The notes beneath the pieces are model-generated. The model was given only the letters and a program-made list of their open reading frames with translations, had not been told where the DNA came from and ran no database searches. The position numbers were made by a program, and so were the translations under genes. This document shows, one piece after another, positions 1 through 8,463 of a stretch of 64,000 nt of DNA (positions are counted from its first letter, which is position 1; the number at the start of each line of letters is the position of its first letter). Source of the stretch: Mycolicibacterium komossense (GTDB lineage: Bacteria > Actinomycetota > Actinomycetes > Mycobacteriales > Mycobacteriaceae); NCBI RefSeq assembly GCF_025822605.1, contig NZ_JACKTY010000031.1, positions 436-64,435 on the forward strand. Reading direction: 5' to 3'.

Positions 1-321
1 CGGCGGGGGCCGAGTTCGGCGGCGTCAGCGACCCGGGTTTTCGCCTCGTGGGGGGTGACTCGTGGGGGGTGATGTGCAGGGCGTTGGCGACCGCGGTGGC
101 CAGCGGGTCACCCAACTCGGCGGGGTGGCGGTCTCGCGTAGCGCGCTGAGCAGGCGGTGCCCCACGGCAGGCAGCCGGCTGGCGATGATCTCCAGGCGGC
201 GCAGAAGTTGCACCTGCTCACGGGTCGAGCGAGAGCTCACCTCTGCGGAGAGCAGAGTGTCAACGGCCGCGTCGACAGCATTGAGGGCGGCGAACACCGG
301 ATCCTCATGCCTGGTCACCAC
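1..321 (-). pseudogene. 13E12-repeat / DUF222 family protein, broken N-terminal part
   Basis: The minus strand from 321 encodes a typical DUF222/13E12 N-terminus (a start Met, then a helical stretch ending LLSALRETATP). Near base 115 the frame slips: the expected continuation (PAELGDPLATAVANALHITPHE) is present but in a different frame, consistent with one lost base. About 60 bases further, a 14-bp tandem duplication (45-58 and 59-72) shifts the frame again, and the following family-like sequence (AKTRVADAAELGPR) is in a third frame. The gene also runs off the left edge. Two frameshifts in 120 bases argue for a decayed gene, although sequencing error cannot be excluded. DUF222 proteins usually carry a C-terminal HNH nuclease domain, which would lie outside the window. 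The start codon sits inside a 101-bp tandem duplication. Confidence 0.7.
45..72. repeat. 14-bp tandem duplication causing a frameshift
   Basis: The unit ctcgtggggggtga occurs twice without a gap (45-58, 59-72). It lies inside the DUF222 remnant and adds 14 bases, so the downstream frame is lost. Confidence 0.85.
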
Positions 322-462
322 GATCGACGCCCTACTCGAACACTAGGTCGAACCACCGACGCAACGGCCGCGTCGACAGCATTGAGGGCGGCGAACACCG
401 GATCCTCATGCCTGGTCACCACGATCGACGCCCTACTCGAACACTAGGTCGAACCACCGACG
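261..462. repeat. 101-bp perfect tandem duplication
   Basis: Bases 261-361 and 362-462 appear identical by eye. Each copy contains the start codon and first ~20 codons of the DUF222 gene (minus strand) plus its upstream bases, so the promoter and start region exist twice. Only the copy next to the gene body (start at 321) leads into the rest of the frame; the copy with its start at 422 runs out of frame. Confidence 0.9.
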
Positions 463-488
463 AAACAGGCGCCGCTAACCTGAACCCC

Positions 489-1349
489 GTGGCCTTATCG
501 ACCGAGTGGTCTCGCGCGCTGAGCATGACCGCACCGATCGTGAACGCACCGATGGGCGGGACGGCAGGCGGCGCACTGGCGACGGCGGTCTCCCGAGCGG
601 GTGGGCTGGGCATGGTCGGGATGGGTAGCACCGGCTCGGCCTCGAAGCTGACCGAACAGCTCGCGTTCTTCGCAGGCCTCAACCGGCCATTCGGGATCGG
701 CCTGGTGGAGGTCTCGATGGCGCGCGACCCACTGCTGCTATCGACTGCCATCGCGGCCAACCCGGCACTGATCTCGGTCAGCTTCGCCTCGACATGGGAG
801 TGGGTGGCACAGGTCCACGACGCGGGCATCGCCACTGCCACCCAGATCGCCGATCTGCACGAAGCACAACGGGCGCAAGCGGCAGGCGTTGACGTGTTGG
901 TCGCGCGCGGCGCCGAGGGCGGCGGTCACGGCGAGCCGCAGATCGGAACCCTGCCGTTGCTGACGGCTGTCCTCGATGGGGTCGAGATACCCGTGCTCGC
1001 GGCAGGCGGCATCTCGTCCGGCCGTGGGCTGGCCGCGGTCCTGGCCGCCGGGGCGTCCGGAGCGTGGCTGGGCACCGCATTCGCCGCCTGCACCGAATCA
1101 CTGAGTTCCGAGACGACGCGTCAGGCTCTCCTCGCCGCGCGGGAAACCGACACCATGCTCACCCGTGAATTCGACATCGCCGACGGCTACACCTGGCCGT
1201 CGCATCTCCCAGAACGAGTGCTGCGCAACGAGATAACGTCGATCAATGCCGGACAGGGCGTGGGCGGCCTGACCGCGGTGCACTCGGCGGCCGAGGTGGT
1301 GCAGCGGTTGTGCGCCGAGGCAGCGGAAATGTTGAGCCGCTGGAGTTAG
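489..1349 (+). CDS. Nitronate monooxygenase / 2-nitropropane dioxygenase-like flavoprotein
   Basis: The 286-residue product is a TIM-barrel flavoprotein of the nitronate monooxygenase family, which oxidises alkyl nitronates with FMN. Visible marks are the N-terminal APIVNAPMGG segment with a following Gly-rich AGGLGMVG, the central ARGAEGGGHGE motif (around residues 138-148) carrying the family's usual His, and the phosphate-binding segment PVLAAGGISSGRGLAAVLAAGASGAWLGTAF. The protein is somewhat shorter than common family members. I chose GTG 489 because the longer frame runs back through the 101-bp duplication and is not protein-like; an internal ATG at 522 is possible. The gene converges on hrpA with overlapping stop codons. 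The natural substrate is not evident. Confidence 0.82.
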   Translation: MALSTEWSRALSMTAPIVNAPMGGTAGGALATAVSRAGGLGMVGMGSTGSASKLTEQLAFFAGLNRPFGIGLVEVSMARDPLLLSTAIAANPALISVSFASTWEWVAQVHDAGIATATQIADLHEAQRAQAAGVDVLVARGAEGGGHGEPQIGTLPLLTAVLDGVEIPVLAAGGISSGRGLAAVLAAGASGAWLGTAFAACTESLSSETTRQALLAARETDTMLTREFDIADGYTWPSHLPERVLRNEITSINAGQGVGGLTAVHSAAEVVQRLCAEAAEMLSRWS

Positions 1350-4300
1350 GCGCGAACGGCGTCGATGGCCCGGTAGATGCGCTGCTCACTGACCGGGCGC
1401 GGAGTGCCCAACTGCTGCGCCCACAGACTGACCCGGAGTTCTTCGATCTGCCTGCCGATCTCACGGACATCGTCGGCGGCAGCGCGGCCAGGGGCCAGCG
1501 CCGCACCCAGTTCGTCATACTCCTGCTGCACCGCGTGCACCCGCCGCATCCGGTCCAGATCGGCGACCACCCCACGTGGCAGGGTGTCCAGCCGACGGCC
1601 GATGGCCGTGAGATAGCGGGTGAGGTCACCCAAGTGCTGCGCACCGGTGGCTGCGACGAAACCGCCTGGCAGCAAACGGGCGAACTGCGCGCGAATATCG
1701 GCCACTGCCTCGGCGTGGGCCGCGAGCGGCCGATCGGGCAGCGCCAGCTCCACCTCATGGGCGGCGCCCAGCACCTTCTGCACGCGGCCGACGATGTCGA
1801 GCGTGGTGGGCACGATATTGGCGGCCACCCTGGCCCGGAGCCCTTCGAATTCGGCTCTGGTCCAGGCAGATCCGGGTGCCAGAACCGCGACTGCAGCGTC
1901 GGCGCAGTCGTCGAGCAGGGCGGCCAGCGAGCCGTCGGGGTTCGAGCCGAGGACCAGTCGGGTCCGGGTGTCCAGCGCCTTCTCGACTGCTTTCAGCGGC
2001 GACGGCACGACCAGCCTCAGCAGTCGGCGGGTGCCGGATGGCATGGCCGCAGCCTGCTCGGCTGCGGTGGCGAACACCCGCAGGTCCACCGCAGCACCCG
2101 CGTCGACGAGCGCCGGGTAGCCACGCACCGTGCGGCTACCGGTAGTGGATTCGACTGTGCGTGGCAGCGTGTCGAGATCGTCGGGCCAGGACCGCAGTCC
2201 GGCCCGTTCCAGCCCACCGGCCACTGCCTGGGCGACGGCCTGCCGGATCGGGGCGGCGAGCTTCTCCTGCAGCGCCTCGAGGTCTTTACCCTTGGCCAGC
2301 TCGGTGCCGTCGGCGGCTTCGACGGCGAACGTCACCCGCAAGTGTGGCGGAAGTTTCTCGATATCGAAGGCGCCGATCGGCACCAGCAGGCCCGAGAGCC
2401 GCTGCAGCGCGCGTTGCACGGATTCCAGCAGCGGTTCCGGCCCCGGCTCGATCGTCGCCAATACCTTGCGCGCGGTATCGGGTGCGGGAACGAAGTTGCG
2501 GCGCAGGTCTTTTGGCAGTGATCGGATCAACGCCGTGACCAGCTCCTCCCGCAGCGCAGGCACCTGCCAGGAGAACTCGTTGCCGCCAAGGCGGGCCAGC
2601 ACCTCGACCGGGACGTGCACCGTGACACCGTCGTCCTCGGCCGTCGGTTCGAAGCGGTAGCTGACCGGCAACGACAGGTCACCGGCCTGCCAGGAATCGG
2701 GCTGATCAGCTGCATCAGTATCGTTGCGCAGCAAGTCATCTCGAGTGAACGTGAGCAGATCAGGCGTGCGATGACGTTGCTTCTTCCACCAACCGTCGAA
2801 GTGCCGCACCGAAACCACCTCGGCGGGCACCCGCTTGTCGTAGAAGGCGTAGATCTCCTCGTCACCGACGAGGAGATCGCGCCGCCTGGCGCGTTCTTCG
2901 AGCTCGGCCAGTTCCTCCCGCAACGCCGTGTTGTCGCGGAAGAAGTGGTGGCGGGTCTGCCAGTCCCCCTCGACGAGCGCGTGCCGGATGAACAGGTCGC
3001 GCGCCGCCTCCGGATCGATGTCGGCGTAAGCGATGCGGCGGCGCGGGATCAGCGGCAGCCCGTAGAGCGTGACGCGCTCCCAGGCCATCACTGCGCCGCG
3101 CTGGGAATCCCAGTGCGGCTCACTGTAATTGCGCTTGACGAGATCCCCCGCAATGCGTTCGACGGGTTCGGGCTCGATGCGTGCGGCGATCCGCCCGAAC
3201 AGTCGGCTGGTCTCGACGAGGTCGGCGACGACGATCCAGCGGGGCGGGCGCTTGGTCAGCACCGAGCCGGGCGCCAACACGAACTTCGAGTTCCGCGCCC
3301 CCGCGTATTCACGGGTCTCCCCTTCCCGCAGACCGATATGCGAGAGCAACCCGGCGATCAGCGCGGCGTGCACGCGGGCCGGGTCTGCCGGCTCGGGGTC
3401 GCCGGACTCCCTGATACCCATGTCCTTGGCGATGCTGCGCAGCTGCCCGGTCAGGTCCTGCCATTCGCGGATTCGCAGATAGTGCAGGAATTCATCGCGG
3501 CACATCCGCCGAAACGAGCTACCCGACCGCTCGGTGCGCTGCTCGCCCAGGTAGCGCCAGAGGTTCAGGTAGGAAACAAAATCCGAGTGCTCGTCGGCGA
3601 ACCGGGCATGCTTCTGCCGCGCCGCCTCCTCCCGATCCGACGGCCTTTCCCGCGGGTCGGGGATCGACAGTGCTGCCGCCAGCACCAGCACTTCCCGCAC
3701 ACAGCCTTCGGCATCGGCCGCCAGGATCATCCGCCCGATTCGCGGGTCCAGCGGCAGCTGGGCCAGGCGCCGGCCGAGATCGGTGATCGCGCCATGCCCG
3801 TCGAAGGCGCCGAGTTCCTGCAGCAGCTGCACACCGTCGCGGATGCTGCGCTGATCGGGCGGATCCAGGAAGGGGAACGCCTCGATATCGCCCAGCTGCA
3901 GCGAGGCCATCTGCAGGATCACCGCCGCCAGGTTGGTGCGCAGGATCTCGGGGTCGGTGTAGCGCGGGCGTGCGTCGAAATCCTGTTCGGAGTAGAGCCG
4001 GATGCAGACGCCGGGCGCGACGCGTCCGGACCGGCCGGCCCGCTGGGCCGCCGACGCCTGTGAGATCGGCTCGATGGGCAGCCGCTGCACCTTGGTGCGA
4101 CGGCTGTAGCGGGAGATCCGGGCGGTGCCGGGGTCGACGACGTAGCGGACGCCGGGCACGGTCAGCGAGGTCTCGGCGACGTTGGTGGCCAGCACGACGC
4201 GGCGGCCGGTGTGCGACGGCTCGAACACCTTCTGCTGCTCCGCGGTGGGCAGCCGGGCGTACAGCGGCAGCACTTCGGTGTTCCTGACCACCCCCCGCAG

Positions 4301-5269
4301 CGCCTCGGCGGTATCACGGATCTCCCGTTCTCCGGACAGGAACACCAGCACGTCGCCGGGGGGCTCGGTTTCGAGCTCGCGGACCGCGTCGATGATCGCC
4401 TCGGTCTGGTCGCGGATCTCGCTGCGGACGATCTCGTGGTCGGGATCGTCGGGATCCTCGCCCTCGTCGGCGCCCGCGAGAACCTCGAGCGGCCGGTACC
4501 TGATCTCGACGGGATAGGTGCGGCCCGACACCTCGACGATCGGGGCCGGCGCCCCGCCGGTGCCGAAATGCTCAGCGAACCGGCCGGGTTCGATGGTCGC
4601 CGAGGTGACGATCACTTTGAGGTCGGGCCGCCGCGGCAGCAGTTCCCGCAGGTAGCCGAGTAGGAAGTCGATGTTGAGGCTGCGTTCGTGGGCTTCGTCG
4701 AGGATCAGCGTGTCGTAGCGCAGCAGACGCCGGTCGCGCTGGATCTCGGCGAGCAGGATGCCGTCGGTCATCAGCTTGACCAGGGTGCGGTCGCTGGCAT
4801 GGTCGTTGAAGCGGACGGTGTACCCGACGGCATCGCCGAGCGGCACCGCCAGTTCGTCGGCGATGCGCTGCGCGACGGTCCGCGCGGCCAGACGACGGGG
4901 CTGAGTGTGCCCGATCGTGCCGCGGATACCGCGCCCGAGTTCCAGGCAGATCTTGGGCAGCTGGGTGGTCTTGCCCGAGCCCGTCTCGCCTGCGACGACG
5001 ACGACCTGGTTGGCGCTGATCGCCGACGCGATCTCGCCACGCAGCTCGCTGACCGGCAGATCCGGATAGGTGATGACCGGAACCGCCGCCGCCCGGGTGG
5101 CGATCAGGCCTTCCGCGGCAGCGATCTGCTGGCCGATCTTGGCCAGTGCGGCGGGGTTGTCGCCACGCACACCGCGCAGCCGGCGGTCGAGCCGGGCGGC
5201 GTCACGGATGGTCACACCGTCAAGACGCGCGCGAAGCTCGCGTACCTCATCTACGGACGGTCTGGACAC
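1346..5269 (-). CDS. hrpA: ATP-dependent RNA helicase HrpA (DEAH box)
   Basis: The 1,307-residue product matches the usual HrpA length. From the N-terminus: a Walker A motif GETGSGKTTQLP (about residue 91), the DEAH box DEAHERSLNIDF (about 189), motif III SATI, and motif VI QRAGRSGR (about 406). Next come the winged-helix/ratchet (HA2) region, an OB-fold region, and a long C-terminal DUF3418 segment (roughly 750-1307) typical of bacterial HrpA. DEAH/RHA helicases unwind RNA with ATP; bacterial HrpA acts on mRNA and ribosomes. I chose GTG 5269 (VSRPSVDEVREL) because the open frame up to 5362 would overlap the divergent gene starting at 5289 and reads as low-complexity shadow. No partner gene in an operon. 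Confidence 0.93.
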   Translation of the reverse strand: MSRPSVDEVRELRARLDGVTIRDAARLDRRLRGVRGDNPAALAKIGQQIAAAEGLIATRAAAVPVITYPDLPVSELRGEIASAISANQVVVVAGETGSGKTTQLPKICLELGRGIRGTIGHTQPRRLAARTVAQRIADELAVPLGDAVGYTVRFNDHASDRTLVKLMTDGILLAEIQRDRRLLRYDTLILDEAHERSLNIDFLLGYLRELLPRRPDLKVIVTSATIEPGRFAEHFGTGGAPAPIVEVSGRTYPVEIRYRPLEVLAGADEGEDPDDPDHEIVRSEIRDQTEAIIDAVRELETEPPGDVLVFLSGEREIRDTAEALRGVVRNTEVLPLYARLPTAEQQKVFEPSHTGRRVVLATNVAETSLTVPGVRYVVDPGTARISRYSRRTKVQRLPIEPISQASAAQRAGRSGRVAPGVCIRLYSEQDFDARPRYTDPEILRTNLAAVILQMASLQLGDIEAFPFLDPPDQRSIRDGVQLLQELGAFDGHGAITDLGRRLAQLPLDPRIGRMILAADAEGCVREVLVLAAALSIPDPRERPSDREEAARQKHARFADEHSDFVSYLNLWRYLGEQRTERSGSSFRRMCRDEFLHYLRIREWQDLTGQLRSIAKDMGIRESGDPEPADPARVHAALIAGLLSHIGLREGETREYAGARNSKFVLAPGSVLTKRPPRWIVVADLVETSRLFGRIAARIEPEPVERIAGDLVKRNYSEPHWDSQRGAVMAWERVTLYGLPLIPRRRIAYADIDPEAARDLFIRHALVEGDWQTRHHFFRDNTALREELAELEERARRRDLLVGDEEIYAFYDKRVPAEVVSVRHFDGWWKKQRHRTPDLLTFTRDDLLRNDTDAADQPDSWQAGDLSLPVSYRFEPTAEDDGVTVHVPVEVLARLGGNEFSWQVPALREELVTALIRSLPKDLRRNFVPAPDTARKVLATIEPGPEPLLESVQRALQRLSGLLVPIGAFDIEKLPPHLRVTFAVEAADGTELAKGKDLEALQEKLAAPIRQAVAQAVAGGLERAGLRSWPDDLDTLPRTVESTTGSRTVRGYPALVDAGAAVDLRVFATAAEQAAAMPSGTRRLLRLVVPSPLKAVEKALDTRTRLVLGSNPDGSLAALLDDCADAAVAVLAPGSAWTRAEFEGLRARVAANIVPTTLDIVGRVQKVLGAAHEVELALPDRPLAAHAEAVADIRAQFARLLPGGFVAATGAQHLGDLTRYLTAIGRRLDTLPRGVVADLDRMRRVHAVQQEYDELGAALAPGRAAADDVREIGRQIEELRVSLWAQQLGTPRPVSEQRIYRAIDAVRA

Positions 5270-5288
5270 CCCGGCAAGGATAGGCGCT

Positions 5289-5687
5289 ATGACAACGTTG
5301 ACTCGCGCTCGTGTGCTGACCGCCGCCGAAGAACTGATCGCGGCCTTCGGCGCCACCGACACCGCGGCCTATTTCGCCTGCTTCTCCCCCGACGCCACCT
5401 TCGTCTTTCATCCCGAGCCGCACCGCCTCGATGACCGGGCTGCCTACGAACAGCTGTGGGCGTCCTGGCTCGAGGACGGCTGGCGGGTGGTGTCGTGCCA
5501 GAGCACGGCTCAGCTCGTGCAGATCTACGGCGAGGTCGCCGTGTTCACCCACACCGTCGACACCGTCACCTCGGTCGGCGAGGAGCACACCGCCACCCGT
5601 GAGCGGGAGACGATTGTCTTCGTGCTCGACGGCGAGGACCTGGTCGCGGTGCACGAGCATCTGTCGACGGCCCCCGACGAGGCCTAG
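5289..5687 (+). CDS. SnoaL/NTF2-like small protein (nuclear transport factor 2 fold)
   Basis: The 132-residue protein has the pattern of SnoaL-like/ketosteroid-isomerase-fold proteins: an N-terminal helix (LTAAEELIAAFGATDTAAYFACFSPDATFVFHPEPHRL), then alternating strands ending in a conserved-looking EHLSTAPDEA tail. Such proteins are cone-shaped dimers with varied or unknown substrates, so no reaction is assigned. The start ATG 5289 is divergent from hrpA with only 19 bases between the chosen starts. The stop codon overlaps the desA3 stop in a convergent 4-base overlap. Confidence 0.8.
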   Translation: MTTLTRARVLTAAEELIAAFGATDTAAYFACFSPDATFVFHPEPHRLDDRAAYEQLWASWLEDGWRVVSCQSTAQLVQIYGEVAVFTHTVDTVTSVGEEHTATRERETIVFVLDGEDLVAVHEHLSTAPDEA

Positions 5688-6922
5688 GTGGTCGCAATCC
5701 CCGTCGACTGAAGCTCACACATGGCGGTCCGCAGCCCGCGACGCTTGCCGGTGGCGGGGTCGACCCCGAAGGTGTCGCGGACGCCGCCCCTAATCCGGAA
5801 TTTCAGCTCCGAATGCGTCTCGGGCGCATCGTCGGCGGTGGCCTGCAGGAAACGGTTCGGCAGCGCGAGCTTCGCAATCGTCATGAACGACTGGAGATAC
5901 TGCCGCGCAAGGGAACCCGTGGTGTAGGGCAGGTCGTACTTGTCACACAGCGCCTGCACCCGCACGGCGATCTCGGCGTACCGGTTGCTGGGCAGATCGG
6001 GGAACAGGTGGTGCTCGATCTGGTAGCACAGGTTGCCGCTCATGAAGGCCATCACCGGACCGGCGTGGAAGTTGGCCGAGCCCAGCATCTGTCGCAGATA
6101 CCATTCCGGGTGGGTCTCAGTGTCGTACTCCTCCTTGGTGAATTTCTCTGCGCCGTCAGGGAAATGGCCACAGAAGATGACGGCGTACGACCAGTAGTTG
6201 CGGATCAGGTTCGCCACGGCATTAGCCTTCAGCGTCTGCTTCCAGTTCTTGCCCGCCAGGGCGGGGAAGACGAGGTAGTCCTTGCCGACCTGCTTACCAA
6301 CCTTGCGGCCGATGATCTTCAGGTCGCGCAGCACTTCACCCTTGGATTTCTCGCCCTTGCGGAATTTCGTGGTTTCCAGGCCGTGCGCAGCCACTCCCCA
6401 CTCGAACAGCGTGCCGAGTAGCAGGTTGTAGACGGGGTTGCCGATCATCCACCGTTCCCAGCGTTGATCGCGGGTCAGTCGCATGATGCCGTAGCCGATA
6501 TCATCGTCCATCCCAACGACATTGGTGTACTTGTGGTGGATGTAGTTGTGCGACTTCTTCCAGTGGACGCTGGGCGAGGTGGTATCCCATTCCCATTCGG
6601 TCGAATGGATCTCAGGGTCGTTCATCCAATCCCACTGACCGTGGGTAATGTTGTGGCCCAATTCCATGTTCTCGATGATCTTGGCCGTCGCCAGCATGCC
6701 GGTCCCGGCGATGCGGGCCGCCCTGTTTCCACTGGCGAACAAGGCAATTCGACCGCCCGCGGCCAACGCACGCTGCAGCTGGATGGCTCTGCGGATGTAG
6801 CGGGCGTCCTGCTCACCGCGGGATTCCTCGATGTCGGTCCTGATGGCGTCCAGTTCGCGGGCCAACTCCTCGACGTCGGCCTCGCTGAGATGGGCGTATT
6901 CCTTGATATCGGTGATAGCCAT
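5684..6922 (-). CDS. desA3: Membrane fatty-acid (stearoyl-CoA Delta9-type) desaturase, DesA3-like
   Basis: The 412-residue protein carries the three histidine boxes of membrane diiron desaturases: HNITHG (about residue 87), HNYIHH (about 123) and QIEHHLFPDLP (about 298). The enzyme inserts a cis double bond into a CoA-linked C18 chain, using O2 and electrons from a flavin/2Fe-2S reductase. The reductase is the next gene upstream, with 9 bases between them, the same arrangement as M. tuberculosis desA3 and Rv3230c. The sequence has several hydrophobic stretches between the boxes. Length and motifs look complete. Exact regiochemistry is inferred from the family. Confidence 0.93.
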   Translation of the reverse strand: MAITDIKEYAHLSEADVEELARELDAIRTDIEESRGEQDARYIRRAIQLQRALAAGGRIALFASGNRAARIAGTGMLATAKIIENMELGHNITHGQWDWMNDPEIHSTEWEWDTTSPSVHWKKSHNYIHHKYTNVVGMDDDIGYGIMRLTRDQRWERWMIGNPVYNLLLGTLFEWGVAAHGLETTKFRKGEKSKGEVLRDLKIIGRKVGKQVGKDYLVFPALAGKNWKQTLKANAVANLIRNYWSYAVIFCGHFPDGAEKFTKEEYDTETHPEWYLRQMLGSANFHAGPVMAFMSGNLCYQIEHHLFPDLPSNRYAEIAVRVQALCDKYDLPYTTGSLARQYLQSFMTIAKLALPNRFLQATADDAPETHSELKFRIRGGVRDTFGVDPATGKRRGLRTAMCELQSTGIATT

Positions 6923-6931
6923 AAAAGTCTC

Positions 6932-8065
6932 CTAGATGTTGATGGTGCAGTCGCCGGATACAGCTGAGATGCAGGTCTGAATGCGGTCACCCTCGCCGTG
7001 TTCGGTGCCCGACCGGAAATCTCTGACGTGGCCCGATTCCAAAGGCAGCACACAGCTTTGGCAGATACCCATCCGGCAGCCGAAGGGCATCTGGATGCCG
7101 ACCTTCTCGCCCGCCTCCAACAGGGAGGTCGCGCCGTCGACCTCGACCGATTTGTCCGAGACGGCGAAGGTGACGGTGCCACCCTCGCCACCCTTGTCGG
7201 TGCGGGCGATGACGAACCGCTCCATGTGGAGGTTGGCCAGCGCATCCGAGTCGGTCCACCGGGTTTCGATGGTGTCGAGCATGTCAGGCGGGCCGCACGC
7301 CCAGGTCGGCCGTTCCCGCCAGTCCGGGACGAGGCTGTCGAGGTCGTCGCCGAACTCGAGGTGGCCGTCGTCCTTGGTCAGGCGCAGATGCAAGGCGTAC
7401 TCGTTCTCACCGTCGGCGAGATCGCGCAGTTCGTCGTGGAAGATGACGTCGTCGGCGCTCGGGGCCGAGTGGATGTGCACGATGTCGGGGCGATGTCCGC
7501 GCTGCTGCAGCGATCGCAGCATCGCCATCACCGGCGTGATGCCGCTGCCCGCCGTCACCAGCAGCACCTTCGGCGGCGGTGGGTTGGGTAGCGCGAAGTC
7601 CCCTTTCGGCGCGGCCAGACGAACGATGGTTCCCGGCTTCACGCCGTTGACCAGATGGCTGGACAGGAAGCCTTCGGGCGTCGCCTTCACGGTGATCGAG
7701 ATCAGCTTCTCGTCGCGACGCGGGATCGACGTCAGCGAGTAGGACCGCCAGTGCCAGCGACCGTCGATCCGCACGCCGATACCCACGTACTGACCCGGCA
7801 GGTAATCGCCGGTGAAACCCCAGCCGGGTTTGATGGTGACGGTGGCCGAGTCCTCGGTTTCCTTGCTGACCTGGACGATCTCCCCGCGGAGTTCGCGCGC
7901 CGACCACAACGGGTTGAGCAATTTCAGGTAGTCGTCCGGCAACAACGGCGTGGTGGCCCGCGCGGCCAACCCCCGCAGCAGGTTGATCTTCGGTGAACGG
8001 GCAGTCTCCACGTCCTTGGCGGGCGCGGCGCTCCAGCGGGTCAGACTACGAATCTTCGAATTCAT
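6932..8065 (-). CDS. Ferredoxin reductase-type oxidoreductase, desaturase electron donor (Rv3230c-like)
   Basis: The 377-residue protein has an FAD domain with RSYSLTS (FAD binding), an NAD(P) domain with TAGSGITPVMAML, and a C-terminal plant-type 2Fe-2S ferredoxin domain with FGCRMGICQSC (about residue 327) plus a further Cys near the end (QTCIS). This is the architecture of the NADPH-dependent partner that feeds electrons to DesA3. I chose ATG 8065 (MNSKIRSLTR), preceded by a GGGAG ribosome-binding site; the frame open to 8215 crosses repeats and lacks support. It is first in a two-gene operon with desA3. Two palindromic sites and a tandem repeat lie upstream. Confidence 0.92.
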   Translation of the reverse strand: MNSKIRSLTRWSAAPAKDVETARSPKINLLRGLAARATTPLLPDDYLKLLNPLWSARELRGEIVQVSKETEDSATVTIKPGWGFTGDYLPGQYVGIGVRIDGRWHWRSYSLTSIPRRDEKLISITVKATPEGFLSSHLVNGVKPGTIVRLAAPKGDFALPNPPPPKVLLVTAGSGITPVMAMLRSLQQRGHRPDIVHIHSAPSADDVIFHDELRDLADGENEYALHLRLTKDDGHLEFGDDLDSLVPDWRERPTWACGPPDMLDTIETRWTDSDALANLHMERFVIARTDKGGEGGTVTFAVSDKSVEVDGATSLLEAGEKVGIQMPFGCRMGICQSCVLPLESGHVRDFRSGTEHGEGDRIQTCISAVSGDCTINI

Positions 8066-8095
8066 CGCGGCTCCCTGCATTGGTCGAGACGGATG

Positions 8096-8120
8096 GTTCA
8101 GTGAACGGTCTTCAGTGAAC
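8096..8120. promoter_or_regulatory. Pair of palindromic half-turn sites upstream of the reductase/desA3 operon
   Basis: GTTCAGTGAAC (8096-8106; arms GTTCA/TGAAC around one base) is followed by CTTCAGTGAAC (8110-8120). The centres are 14 bases apart and lie 31-55 bases upstream of the reductase ATG. The shape suits a repressor operator, for example TetR-type. The regulator is not identified in this window. Confidence 0.5.
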
Positions 8121-8170
8121 ACCTGTGCACCGACTACCCCGATGTCGCCGACCGTCAAACATCGCGTGTG

Positions 8171-8204
8171 AACGCGGGAACGATGACAACGCGGGAACAA
8201 TGAC
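8171..8204. repeat. 17-bp tandem duplication
   Basis: aacgcgggaacgatgac (8171-8187) is followed directly by the same sequence with one change (8188-8204, g to a). It lies in the intergenic region between the reductase and the degraded fragment at 8228. No function is evident. Confidence 0.8.
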
Positions 8205-8227
8205 GTGGTGGCCACCAGCGAGAACGT

Positions 8228-8373
8228 GACGGCGTCGAGCTGACCAACCTCGACCAGCCCCTGACCCCGGACGCCGGGGCCACCAAACGCGACCTGGTCG
8301 ACTACCTGGACGCCATCGCCGACCGGATACTGGCCGGCCGGCCGTTGACCGTGCTGCGGGTGTTGCGTGGGCG
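8228..8373 (+). pseudogene. Degraded fragment resembling a LigD polymerase / PrimC-type primase N-terminus
   Basis: On the plus strand the frame from 8228 reads DGVELTNLDQPLTPDAGATKRDLVDYLDAIADRIL and continues with LTVLRVLRG. This looks like the start of the mycobacterial LigD-polymerase-like (Rv3730c/PrimC-type) family. There is no start codon in frame close upstream (a TGA lies at 8201), and after ~8373 the reading is not family-like. The piece is about 48 codons of a ~300-residue protein, so it is a remnant. The identification is from memory of the family pattern and is tentative. The rest of the 8066-8463 gap holds only the two repeat features listed separately. Confidence 0.4.
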
Positions 8374-8463
8374 GGCGGGGCGACGGTCGCCGCGCCCTAC
8401 AGTCCCCGGCTGCGTGGGTGGCGGCGATGCACGAAGGGAAGCGCAGAACACGAGAACGACGCC

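Noticed and set aside
1310..5434. Several long plus-strand frames (up to about 480 codons) opposite hrpA
   Set aside because: They are antisense shadows of a clear DEAH helicase, with Arg/Gly/Gln-biased composition and no family motifs.
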